From Niveispirillum irakense DSM 11586 (GTDB taxonomy: Bacteria; Pseudomonadota; Alphaproteobacteria; Azospirillales; Azospirillaceae): a DNA stretch of 64,000 nucleotides. Made by a program: the position numbers and the translations under genes. Position 1 is the first letter of the stretch. Each line of letters begins with the position of its first letter. Below, in pieces: positions 18,109-26,846 of the stretch. The DNA lies in contig NZ_AUCG01000016.1 in assembly GCF_000429645.1 (NCBI RefSeq), positions 496,001 through 560,000 of the forward strand. Reading direction: 5' to 3'. Below the pieces are notes generated by a model. That model was not told the DNA's origin. It was given only the letters and a program-made list of their open reading frames with translations, and searched no databases.

Positions 18109-19521
18109 TCAGCCGCCGACCGTTGTGGTCAGCGTCTGATCACCCCGGCGAACGCTGATGGTCCAGCGGCGGGCCTGATCCTTCACGGCAGCGGCAAGCT
18201 CCCGCACGCTGGCAATGGCCCGGTCATTGACCCGCAGCACCAGATCGCCGGGACGCAGGCCCAGCGCAGCCGCCGCGGAGCCGCGCGTCACTTCCAGCAC
18301 GACAACCCCTTCCGCCGCACCGTCAAAGCGGATTTCCTCCGCCAGGGCCGGCGACAGGTTGGCAACCTTGGCCCCGACCAGCGGATGGCGACCGGACAGA
18401 ACAGTCTCCTCCCGGGGCGGGTCTTCCGGCGCGCCGATCAGCTTCAGCCGCAATTCCTGTTCCCGCCCCTGGCGCAGCACCTTCAGGCTGGTTGAGCCGC
18501 CGACGGCCAGGGTTGCCACGCGGAAGCGCATCGAGTCGGGATCGTCCACGGCACGGCCATTCACGGCGACAACCACATCGCCCACGCGCAGGCCTGCCTG
18601 TTCCGCCGGCCCGCCTTTGCGCACCTGATTGATCAGCACGCCGGCGGGCCGGGGCAGGCCCAGGCTGGCAGCGATATCCGCCGTCACCGCCTGTCCACCA
18701 GCCCCGATCCAGGGCCGCACCAGCTTGCCGCCCGTGCGCACCGCATCCACCACCGTGCGCACCATATTGGCCGGGATGGCGAAGCCGATACCAATCGACC
18801 CGCCGGAGCGGCTGAAGATGGCCGTGTTGATCCCGACCAGCTTGCCATCCATGGAAATCAGGGCGCCGCCGGAATTACCCGGATTGATGGCCGCATCGGT
18901 CTGGATGAAAAAATTATAGTCGGAAATGCCGACCGCCGTGCGCGCCACTGCGGAGACAATGCCACTGGTCACTGTCTGGCCGACGCCGAACGGATTGCCG
19001 ATGGCCAGGACCAGATCGCCGACCTCCAGATCGTCACTGTCATGCATGGCCAGGACGGGCAGTTTCTCCGTGCCAGGATCAATGCGCAGCACGGCCAGAT
19101 CGACCTGTTCGTCAGCCGTGACCAGCTTGGCCGGGAATTCCCGCCGGTCGGCCAGCACCACGGTGATCTCGTCGCTGCCCTGGATGACATGGGCATTGGT
19201 GACGATCAGGCCATCGGCCTCCAGAATCACGCCCGACCCCAGGGAGCTTTCCACCCGCTCACGCGGGATGCCGCGAAACGCCTCCCCGAAGAAGCGCTGG
19301 AATAGGGGGTCCTGCAACAAGGGCGACACCTGGGTCTGCACCCGCCGCTTGGTATAGATATTGACGACCGCCGGCCCGGCCTGGCGCACCAGGGGCGCGA
19401 AGGACAGGGTGATGGCGCCCCGGTCAGCCGGCACCGCCCGCTCCTGGGCCGGGGCGGCAACGGGCAGGGACAACAAAGCAGCCGCCAGCAGGGCCGGCAG
19501 GGTGAAACGGTTTTTCTTCAT
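18109..19521 (-). CDS. Do/DegQ-like periplasmic serine protease
   Basis: This 470-residue HtrA-type protease has a signal peptide (LPALLAAALLSLPVAAPAQE) and a trypsin-like domain with His (VTNAHVI), Asp (VDLAVLRI) and Ser (NPGNSGGALIS). Two PDZ domains follow (about residues 270-360 and 385-465). It would degrade or chaperone unfolded periplasmic proteins. The ATG at 19521 is chosen over a TTG two codons upstream. Its closeness to the small lipoprotein and histidine kinase genes suggests an envelope cluster, but spacing is not tight enough to prove an operon. Confidence 0.95.
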   Translation of the reverse strand: MKKNRFTLPALLAAALLSLPVAAPAQERAVPADRGAITLSFAPLVRQAGPAVVNIYTKRRVQTQVSPLLQDPLFQRFFGEAFRGIPRERVESSLGSGVILEADGLIVTNAHVIQGSDEITVVLADRREFPAKLVTADEQVDLAVLRIDPGTEKLPVLAMHDSDDLEVGDLVLAIGNPFGVGQTVTSGIVSAVARTAVGISDYNFFIQTDAAINPGNSGGALISMDGKLVGINTAIFSRSGGSIGIGFAIPANMVRTVVDAVRTGGKLVRPWIGAGGQAVTADIAASLGLPRPAGVLINQVRKGGPAEQAGLRVGDVVVAVNGRAVDDPDSMRFRVATLAVGGSTSLKVLRQGREQELRLKLIGAPEDPPREETVLSGRHPLVGAKVANLSPALAEEIRFDGAAEGVVVLEVTRGSAAAALGLRPGDLVLRVNDRAIASVRELAAAVKDQARRWTISVRRGDQTLTTTVGG

Positions 19522-19544
19522 TGCCAAAAGTCCATGACAGGGGA

Positions 19545-19787
19545 TCAGCAGCGGGCGAGGCAGCTTTCCAGCTCGATCCGGCAGGTGGCGCCCATGCCAT
19601 AGGTGCTGTTGCCGCCCTGGGCCGATTGCTGGTCCATGCAGACATTATTATCGCGATTGCACTGGGCCATGCAGGCCCGGCGCGGGTCCATGCCGCCACT
19701 GGCTTCGCGCTGCGCGGGGGCCGCCATGCAGCCGGCCAGCATCAGCAGGGCCATAAAGCCAGCGGTTCGCGAAAGGGACTTCGTCAT
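19545..19787 (-). CDS. Small Cys-rich lipoprotein
   Basis: This 80-residue protein has a lipobox MLAGC and then five or six further Cys in a short mature part (RRACMAQCNRDNNVCMDQQ...ATCRIELESCLARC). The spacing C-x3-C and C-x6-C-x3-C suggests disulfide pairing in the periplasm or a metal site. The start at 19787 gives a clean signal. It lies just upstream of the DegQ-like protease (23-base gap) and may be cotranscribed. I recognise no named family. Confidence 0.75.
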   Translation of the reverse strand: MTKSLSRTAGFMALLMLAGCMAAPAQREASGGMDPRRACMAQCNRDNNVCMDQQSAQGGNSTYGMGATCRIELESCLARC

Positions 19788-19889
19788 GACGGTCGGTTCC
19801 AGGCAGGGGATGAAAAACATCCCGCATCCTATGCCCTTGGTCGCCAAGCGCAACGGGCTTCGCATACCCGATCCCGCAGAAGGGCCGGA

Positions 19890-21587
19890 TCAGCGCCGCG
19901 TCAGCAGCATCGGCCCCGCCACCGGCAGGCGCAATGTGACAATGGTGCCCTGGCCCGGCGTGCTGTCGATCAGCAATTTGCCCCCATGCAGTTCCACCAG
20001 CCCCCGGGCCACGGGCAGGCCCAGGCCGGTCCCTTCCCGGTTGCGGCTCAGATGGCTATGGACCTGACGGAAAGGCTCCAGCGCCGTCGCGATCTCCGTC
20101 GCATTCATGCCGCGGCCCGTATCTGAAACCTGGATTTCCAGCCAGCCACCATCGATCGCACGGGCAGAAACATGCACCTGCCCACCTGCCGGGGTGTGTG
20201 CCACGGCATTGTTCATCAGGTTCAGCAGCACCTGTTTCAACTTCAGCGGATCGGCCTTCAAGGCCGGGGACGGGCGGGACACATCCCCGGCAAGGGCAAC
20301 CCGGCCCTTGCCGGCCCGCCCCTGCAGCATGCGGACACAATCATTCACCAGGGCAGCCAGATCGACCGGCTCCACCATCAGATCCATCCGCCCGGCCTCA
20401 ATCTTGGACAGGTCCAGGATATCGTTGATCAAGGCCAGCAGATGCAGGCCGCTGCTTCGGATATCCCCAGCATATTCCATATATTTGGGACTGCCGAGCG
20501 GGCCGTGGATCTGCACCTCCATCACCTCGGCAAAGCCGATAATCGCGTTCAGCGGTGTGCGCAACTCATGGCTGGCCACGGCCAGGAACTGCGATTTCAC
20601 TGCAGAGGCATGTTCAGCCTCGATCCGGGCGGCCCGGGCCGCTGCCTCGCTGGATTGCAGCCGCAGAACATAGACATTCACCAGCAGGCCCAGGGACAGA
20701 ACCAGGACCGTGCCGGCAGCCCCCTGCAACAGCATCTGGTTGCGCATCTGGCGATGGCTGCGCAGCACCGTTTCCATATCCTGGCCGATGGCCACGATCA
20801 GGTTGGCACCTTCCAGCTTCTCATAGCTGGAGATGCGGCGCACCCCATCCACGCCGCTATAGCCGACCACGACGCCGCGGGGCTCTTTCCGGGCGGCATC
20901 GACCACACCCAGATTGCGGAAGGTCTGGCCGACAACGCTGGGGTTTTCGCCGCTGCGGGCATAGATGGTGCCATCGGTATCGACCAACGTGGCCACCCCG
21001 CCGACATCCAGATCCATCACCCCGAACAGGCCGGCAAAATATTCAGACAGCACGTCCCCGACCACCACGGCCTTCAGGCGCCCCTGCCCATCCTGCACCC
21101 GCACCCAGAAAGGGATGGAGGACATCAACGGCGTGCGGCCGATGATCGGCTTGCCAAACCCATAGGGGGGCGCCCCCGGCGCCGTGGCACGGCGGTAATA
21201 ATCACTGTCGGCGAAATCTTCCCCCAGCGCGCCGGGCCGGGTGGAATAGATCACCCGGCCATCGGCATCCAGGATGCCAAGGAATTTCGACACCCGGTCC
21301 AGGCCCGGCACCCGCCGGCGCATCAGGTCCAGATCAACCGGATATCCAGCCTCCACCCGGTCGGACACTTCCAGCAGTAATTGCTGCACCTGGCTCAGGG
21401 TGCGGCTGACATGCTGGGCGAAGGCACGGGTCAGATTGCCGGTATCACGACCGGCATCCGCCTGGGCATCCCGGTAAGAGGTCTGGATCTGCCAGCCGAT
21501 CAGCAGCCACAGGCCAAGCAGCACCATGGCCGATAAGATGTTGATCCCGCTACGGCCAAGCAGCAGCAGGGGATTTCGCAAAGGCAT
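19890..21587 (-). CDS. Membrane sensor histidine kinase
   Basis: This 565-residue kinase has a membrane helix near 8-30 and a large periplasmic double-Cache-like sensor (FLGILDADGRVIYSTRPGALGEDFADSDYYRRA...GKPIIGRTPLMSSIPFWVRV). A second helix lies near 280-300. The HisKA domain has the phosphorylated His in AVASHELRTPLNAIIGF, and the ATPase domain has LLNLMNNAVAH, VSDTGRGM and GTGLGLPVARGLVELHGG. It senses an unknown small molecule outside and phosphorylates an unknown partner; no response regulator gene is adjacent, so it is an orphan kinase. Start at ATG 21587 (PLRNPLLLLGRSG). Confidence 0.93.
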   Translation of the reverse strand: MPLRNPLLLLGRSGINILSAMVLLGLWLLIGWQIQTSYRDAQADAGRDTGNLTRAFAQHVSRTLSQVQQLLLEVSDRVEAGYPVDLDLMRRRVPGLDRVSKFLGILDADGRVIYSTRPGALGEDFADSDYYRRATAPGAPPYGFGKPIIGRTPLMSSIPFWVRVQDGQGRLKAVVVGDVLSEYFAGLFGVMDLDVGGVATLVDTDGTIYARSGENPSVVGQTFRNLGVVDAARKEPRGVVVGYSGVDGVRRISSYEKLEGANLIVAIGQDMETVLRSHRQMRNQMLLQGAAGTVLVLSLGLLVNVYVLRLQSSEAAARAARIEAEHASAVKSQFLAVASHELRTPLNAIIGFAEVMEVQIHGPLGSPKYMEYAGDIRSSGLHLLALINDILDLSKIEAGRMDLMVEPVDLAALVNDCVRMLQGRAGKGRVALAGDVSRPSPALKADPLKLKQVLLNLMNNAVAHTPAGGQVHVSARAIDGGWLEIQVSDTGRGMNATEIATALEPFRQVHSHLSRNREGTGLGLPVARGLVELHGGKLLIDSTPGQGTIVTLRLPVAGPMLLTRR

Positions 21588-21677
21588 GGGACAGGTGCCG
21601 GGTTGTGGAAGGCAGGCATCCCACATCTATCATGCCCGCACGCCAGCGTCACCGCGCTCTATGGCGTATGACAGGCC

Positions 21678-22427
21678 TCAGACCAAACTCTCCGCCAGTT
21701 GGAGCATCAAGGCGATATCCTGCGGGCGGGACAGGCGATGGTCGCCATCCTTCACCAGGGTGATACGCACATCATCCGCCGAAAGCGCCTCAGCCAGATC
21801 CAGGCTGGTCCGCCAGGGGATGTCGGCATCGCGCTGACCATGCAGCAGCCGCACGGGACAATGCAGCGGGATCGGCCCTGGCAGTAGCAGATGGTCACGC
21901 GCCTCCTCCAGCAGGTGCCGGGTGATCGGGTAGCCTTCCGGGTCATAGGCCGACGGCGCGATGAAACGGCCCTCGCGGGCCAAGGCGTCGATCTCCCGCG
22001 GGCTCAGCCGGGGGCGGATCATCCGTTCGGTGAAATCCGGCGCGGGCGCAATCCCCAGCAGCCCCGCCACCCGATCGGGCCGGGCCAGCGCCGCCAGCAG
22101 CGCGATCCAGCCCCCCATGGAGGAGCCGACCAGCACCTGCGGCCCTTCCGTCAACTGATCCAGCACAGCCAGCGCATCATCGCGCCAGCGGCCGATCGAC
22201 CCGTCCGCCCACTCCCCGCCCGACGCGCCATGTCCTTGATAATCAAAGCGGATAAAGGCCCGCCCCTGGTCCCGCGCCCAGCGCTCCAGGCTGGTGGCCT
22301 TGATGCCGGTCATATCGGACCGGAACCCGCCCAGGAAGACCAGCCCCGGGCCGCCCCCTGCACTGCGCCGATAAGCTATGGCCGTACCATCCCGTTTAAG
22401 GCTATGTATCGGCGATTCGTTATCCAT
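21678..22427 (-). CDS. Alpha/beta hydrolase
   Basis: This 249-residue protein has the alpha/beta-hydrolase triad: nucleophile Ser in VGSSMGGWIALL, Asp in GQRDADIPW and His in DGDHRLS. The oxyanion region is GLVFLGGFRSDM. The sequence resembles the ABHD10-like serine hydrolases (small thioesterases or esterases). The substrate is unknown. Its start codon (22427) and that of the divergent glycosyltransferase (22442) are only 14 bases apart. Confidence 0.88.
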   Translation of the reverse strand: MDNESPIHSLKRDGTAIAYRRSAGGGPGLVFLGGFRSDMTGIKATSLERWARDQGRAFIRFDYQGHGASGGEWADGSIGRWRDDALAVLDQLTEGPQVLVGSSMGGWIALLAALARPDRVAGLLGIAPAPDFTERMIRPRLSPREIDALAREGRFIAPSAYDPEGYPITRHLLEEARDHLLLPGPIPLHCPVRLLHGQRDADIPWRTSLDLAEALSADDVRITLVKDGDHRLSRPQDIALMLQLAESLV

Positions 22428-22441
22428 TGCTTTCCTGTCCC

Positions 22442-23656
22442 ATGCCGAACCATGACAGCGCCGGCAGCCTAGCCAGCCCCGACCAACCGGTAAACCCGGA
22501 ACCGGAAGCCTTTTTCGGCAATGGCAAGCCCGTCATCCTGCAAGTGATCCCCACGCTGGTCACCGGCGGGGCGGAACGTGGCTGCATTGATATGGCCGCG
22601 GCCATCCAGCGCGCCGGCGGCACCGCCATAGTCGTGTCCGCCGGCGGCCCCATGGCGCGGGAACTGGAACGGTATGGCGCACGGCACATCACCCTGCCCG
22701 TCCAGTCCAAAAACCCGATTACCATCCGCCGCAACGCCAACCGGCTGGTCGAGATCATCCGGGAATATCGGGTGAACCTTATCCATGCCCGGTCCCGCGC
22801 CCCGGCCTGGAGCGCGATGTGGGCGGCGCGGCGCACGGGCATCCCCTTCGTCACCACCTTCCACGCGCCCTATAATTTCAAGTCGCGGCTGAAGCGCTGG
22901 TACAATTCAGTCATGGCCCAGGGCGACCGGATCATCTGCGTTTCCGGCTTCGTCTATGACCATGTCGCCAGCACCTATGGGGTCGGGCCCGACCGGCTGC
23001 GCCTGATCCACCGCGGGGTGGATGTGGAAAACATGGCCCCGGACAAGGTGACCCAGGCCCGCATGGCGCAACTGATCCAGCAATGGCGTTTGCCGGAGGA
23101 TCAACGCATCGTGCTGCTGCCGGGCCGCCTGACCCGCTGGAAGGGCCAGACGGTGGTGATTGATGCCATCGCCCGGCTGGGCCGCAAGGATGTGCGCGCC
23201 GTGCTGGTGGGCGGCGACCAGGGCCGAACCGATTACCGGGCCGAGCTGGAAAACCAGATAAGGCTGTCCGGGCTGGAAGGTCAGGTCAGCATCGTCGGCC
23301 ACTGCAACGACATGGCCGCCGCCTATATGCTGTCCGATGTTGTGGTCAGCGCGTCGATTGAACCGGAAGCCTTCGGGCGCATCATCGCGGAGGCCCAGGC
23401 CATGGGCCGCCCCGTCATCGTGTCCAATCTGGGTGCGGTGAAGGAGACAGTGATCGACGGCACCACCGGTCTGGTCGTCCCCCCCAATGATCCCGACGCG
23501 CTGGCCAAGGCCATCCAGGTGGTGCTGGACCTGGACCCGCTGCAGCGTCAGGCGGTGGGCATGGACGGGATGCAGCATGTCCGCGCCAATTTCACCAAGG
23601 CCGGCATGTGCCACGCCACCTTGTCGGTTTATGTGGAATTGCTGGCGAAGGGATAA
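22442..23656 (+). CDS. Glycosyltransferase family 4
   Basis: This 404-residue GT-B enzyme has an N-terminal glycine-rich acceptor-side motif (IPTLVTGGAERGCIDMAAAIQ). Its C-terminal nucleotide-sugar half is marked by LLPGRLTRWKGQTVVIDAI and the Glu-x7-Glu motif EPEAFGRIIAEAQAMGRPVI. It probably adds a sugar to a polysaccharide or lipid on the cytoplasmic face. No other polysaccharide gene is adjacent. An ATG at 22442 is chosen; no clear ribosome-binding site precedes it and the mRNA leader must be very short. Confidence 0.9.
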   Translation: MPNHDSAGSLASPDQPVNPEPEAFFGNGKPVILQVIPTLVTGGAERGCIDMAAAIQRAGGTAIVVSAGGPMARELERYGARHITLPVQSKNPITIRRNANRLVEIIREYRVNLIHARSRAPAWSAMWAARRTGIPFVTTFHAPYNFKSRLKRWYNSVMAQGDRIICVSGFVYDHVASTYGVGPDRLRLIHRGVDVENMAPDKVTQARMAQLIQQWRLPEDQRIVLLPGRLTRWKGQTVVIDAIARLGRKDVRAVLVGGDQGRTDYRAELENQIRLSGLEGQVSIVGHCNDMAAAYMLSDVVVSASIEPEAFGRIIAEAQAMGRPVIVSNLGAVKETVIDGTTGLVVPPNDPDALAKAIQVVLDLDPLQRQAVGMDGMQHVRANFTKAGMCHATLSVYVELLAKG

Positions 23657-23671
23657 ATCAGGGCTGGAGCG

Positions 23672-24079
23672 TCAGCGGCGCTTCAGTTCCAGCAAATCCC
23701 ACTTGTTGCCATACAGGTCGGCAAACACGGCGACACTGCCATAGGCTTCATGCCGGGGCGCTTCCAGGAAGCGCACACCGGCTGTCTGCATGGCGGCATG
23801 GTCGCGGGCAAAATCATCTGTATGCAGAAACAGGAAGACACGGCCCCCGGCCTGCTGGCCGATGGCGGCCTCCTGTTCCGGCCCCACCGCACGGGCCAGC
23901 AGCAGGCAGGTCTGCCCCCTTGCCGGATCGCTACCGGGCGGTGCCATAAGCACCCAGCGTTTGCCCCCGCCCAGATCGGTATCTTCCAGCAGGATGAAAC
24001 CCAGCTTGTCGCGATACCAGCCGATAGCCTCGTCATAATCGCGGACCAGCAGGGACAATGCGCCCAGATGCGCGGCCAT
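23672..24079 (-). CDS. VOC family (glyoxalase-like) protein
   Basis: This 135-residue protein has the paired beta-alpha-beta-beta-beta halves of the vicinal-oxygen-chelate fold: LGALSLLVRDYDEAIGWYRDKLGF and GGRVFLFLHTDDFARDHAAMQTAGVRF...FADLYGNKWDLLEL. Such proteins are glyoxalases, ring-cleavage dioxygenases or drug-binding proteins; the reaction here is unknown. Start 24079 has GGAG nine bases upstream. It follows the DUF4175 gene by 37 bases and could be in its operon. Confidence 0.85.
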   Translation of the reverse strand: MAAHLGALSLLVRDYDEAIGWYRDKLGFILLEDTDLGGGKRWVLMAPPGSDPARGQTCLLLARAVGPEQEAAIGQQAGGRVFLFLHTDDFARDHAAMQTAGVRFLEAPRHEAYGSVAVFADLYGNKWDLLELKRR

Positions 24080-24116
24080 GGCGGGAACTCCGTAAGAGAA
24101 AAAAGAAAATGGGCGG

Positions 24117-26792
24117 TCAGGGCCGGTGGAACCGGTCCAGCAGCCGGTCGATATAATCGCGTTCCAGCTTGGGTCGGCCCGGTTCCCCGGCGCGGCGGCG
24201 CAATTCTTCCAGGATTTCGCGGGCACGCTGCATCTCGCCTTCAGCAGGGATTTTCACTTCCTCCCCATTCAGGCTGCCATTGCCCGGCAGGGGGCGGCCC
24301 AGCGGGTCACGACCGGGCTGGCGACCCGCCTGACTGCGCTGGCCACCAGCCTGCCCCTGCTGACGGGCCATCTGCTGCTGCATGTTCTGCAGGCTCTGCT
24401 GCAACTGTTCCAAAGCCTCCCCCTGCGCCGCCAGCGCCTGACGGGAAGAACCCTGTTCCAGCGCCTGCTGCGCGTCACGCATGGCGCGTTCGGCATTGCC
24501 CAGGGGGCGGGGGATATCGCCGCCCAACTCCCCCAACTGGCGCATCAGGTCGCCCAACTGGCGGCGCAGCGCATCCTGCCGCTCCGCCGTGGCCGCCATG
24601 CCGTTGGGGTCATCCCCCTGGCCCTGACCGGGCTGGGATTGCTGGCCGGGCTGCGGCTGCCCCTGCTGGCCCTGGCCCTGCTGCTGGCCATCGGGCCGGC
24701 GGTTCTGCCGGTTGGGCAGGCCGAAGCCGGGCATCTGGTTATTCTCCAGCAACTCCTCCAGCGACGGGTTATCGCGGTGGGACTGCTGGAATGTCTCATC
24801 CATCAATTGCTGCTGCTGGCGCTGCACGTCCTGAAGCTGCTGACCCAACTGGCGCATTGCTTCCTGGCGGGCGGCATCCTCCGCCGTCTGCGGCGGCGGG
24901 GGAGCGCCATTCTGCAGGTTTTCCATCATCTGCTGAAGCTGGGACAGCATCTGGCGCGCGGCGTCCCGGCCACCGGCCTGGGCCATTTCCCGCATCTGCT
25001 GCACCATCCGCTCCACATCCTCCCGGCTCATCACCTGGGTGTTGGGATCGGCGGGGCCTTCCGGCGGCGCGCCCTGCTGCCCCTGCTCCATGGCCTGCCG
25101 CTCCAGCGCATCCATGAATTGCTGCATCGCCTGTTCCAGACGCTGCATGGCCTGCTCCACCTCCGCATCGGGGGCGTCGCGGTCCAGCGCGTCCATCAGT
25201 TCCTGCTGCGCGGTGCGCAGGTCACGCTCTGCCAAAGACAGGCCGCCATCCTCAATCCGCAGCGCCACATCCCACAGCATCGCCACCGTGCTGGGGATGC
25301 TGTCCGGCTCCCGGTTCAGTGCCAGCCGGCCCACGGCACTGCGCAGCGCCAGGAAGGCGGCAGGGTCACCATTATAGCTGCCGGGCCGGGCGGAAATCTC
25401 GTTCAGTTCACGGGCGGCCGGCTCACGCGCCGGTTCCCCGATCAGCAGCAGCGCCTTGCGTTGGGCGATGATGGCGCGGGCCACCGGATGGTGAAATTCC
25501 CGCTCCGGCAGGGTGAAACCACGCTCCCCGCTTTCCCCCTTCTGGCCGGCCCCATCCTCTGCGATCAGGCGGATCTTGACCGGCAGGCCGGCCCAGGGAT
25601 GGGGGGTCAGATCATGGAAGCCGGTGCCATTGACCGTCTGGCGCGCGCCCCGCCCCGGCACGGGCAGGTCCAGTTCCACCGGCGTCGTATCAATCGTCTC
25701 CGGCACCTCGATCCCCAGTGTCAGGATCGCCTTGGCGGACTTGATGCCGTAATCATCGCCGGCGGTGTAATCAATGCGCAGGGCTTGGCGTTCCGTGGCG
25801 CTGGGCGCCGTGCGGAAGGCGATGCCCGGCGGCACGTCCGGCACGATCTGCACCTCCCAGCCGGCCAGTTCCCGCCCGCCCTGGCGAATCGCCACCCGGT
25901 CGCCTTCCCGCAAGGCCAGTTCCATCTGCCAGCCGCCGCCATCGACGGGCTGGAACGGCTGCTCCCCGTCATTGGCGATCAGCTTGGGCGTGCCATAGCC
26001 GCCATTCAGCCGCGCGGTCAGGGTGCTGCCATGGGGGATGGCAACACGTGCCGGCTCCGCGCCCTCTGCCGGGGCCGGCAGCCTTGTCAGGAAAATCGGT
26101 GCCTGACCGGTATAATCCGGCGGCGTCACCCAGGCTTCCACGCTGGAAGGGGCCACCACGCCCCCCATGCCCAGGGACGGGAACAAGGCCGCCCCCAGCC
26201 GCCCGCCCAGATCACCCCAGCCGACCGTGACGCCCACCGCCAGCAGCAGCACGGCGATGGAGCGCAGGGCCCAGGGGTCGCGGGCGGCAATGCCGGGCTG
26301 CGGCCCGTCCAGGCGCAGATGGCCCAGTTGCCGGCGGGCACGGGCCTGCGCCTCCCGCCACAAGGCATGGGCCAGCGGGTCGCCAGCACCGCCGGCAATA
26401 CCATCCTGAAGCTGGGACAAGGGCCGGTGGGCCAGACGGCTATCGGTTTCCAGCCGGCGGCGCGCGGCTTCCACCGTGGCCGGACGGAAAGTACGCAGGC
26501 CCCGCCAAGCCGTGTAACCAACGCCGCCGAGAAAGCCCAGCAGCAGCGGCACATGCAGCCAGGGCGACAGCAGGGCGAACAGCCCGATCCAGGCCAGTGC
26601 CAGGAACAGCAGCACCAGCGCCGCCGGCTGCCACAGCGCCCGCCACAGCCCCTCAAAATCCAGCACCAGCCGCGCCAGCCGCAGCTTCACCGCCTCCCCC
26701 GTTACCCCCCAGCGGGGCCGGCGAAGGGGCGCGCGGCGGCGACCCCCGGCGGGGGGCTGTTCACGCGGCGGGGCGGCGGGGCGTTGATCCAT
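24117..26792 (-). CDS. DUF4175 (TIGR02302 family) membrane protein
   Basis: The 891-residue protein has two closely spaced membrane helices near residues 52-90 and a third near 180-200. A large extracytoplasmic region follows (GMGGVVAPSSVEAWVTPPDYTGQAP...), and the C-terminal third is very rich in Gln and Met (repeated QQ and MRQLGQQLQ) and probably coiled-coil. It matches my memory of the alphaproteobacterial TIGR02302 family, function unknown. It lies downstream of lysA as in many relatives, which is the best context clue. Low-complexity Gln repeats make frame errors possible, but none is seen. Confidence 0.85.
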   Translation of the reverse strand: MDQRPAAPPREQPPAGGRRRAPLRRPRWGVTGEAVKLRLARLVLDFEGLWRALWQPAALVLLFLALAWIGLFALLSPWLHVPLLLGFLGGVGYTAWRGLRTFRPATVEAARRRLETDSRLAHRPLSQLQDGIAGGAGDPLAHALWREAQARARRQLGHLRLDGPQPGIAARDPWALRSIAVLLLAVGVTVGWGDLGGRLGAALFPSLGMGGVVAPSSVEAWVTPPDYTGQAPIFLTRLPAPAEGAEPARVAIPHGSTLTARLNGGYGTPKLIANDGEQPFQPVDGGGWQMELALREGDRVAIRQGGRELAGWEVQIVPDVPPGIAFRTAPSATERQALRIDYTAGDDYGIKSAKAILTLGIEVPETIDTTPVELDLPVPGRGARQTVNGTGFHDLTPHPWAGLPVKIRLIAEDGAGQKGESGERGFTLPEREFHHPVARAIIAQRKALLLIGEPAREPAARELNEISARPGSYNGDPAAFLALRSAVGRLALNREPDSIPSTVAMLWDVALRIEDGGLSLAERDLRTAQQELMDALDRDAPDAEVEQAMQRLEQAMQQFMDALERQAMEQGQQGAPPEGPADPNTQVMSREDVERMVQQMREMAQAGGRDAARQMLSQLQQMMENLQNGAPPPPQTAEDAARQEAMRQLGQQLQDVQRQQQQLMDETFQQSHRDNPSLEELLENNQMPGFGLPNRQNRRPDGQQQGQGQQGQPQPGQQSQPGQGQGDDPNGMAATAERQDALRRQLGDLMRQLGELGGDIPRPLGNAERAMRDAQQALEQGSSRQALAAQGEALEQLQQSLQNMQQQMARQQGQAGGQRSQAGRQPGRDPLGRPLPGNGSLNGEEVKIPAEGEMQRAREILEELRRRAGEPGRPKLERDYIDRLLDRFHRP

Positions 26793-26846
26793 GGGGCTCC
26801 GGTTATGCTTTCCCGAAATAAAGACCTTAACAGCCTAGTGCATCGG

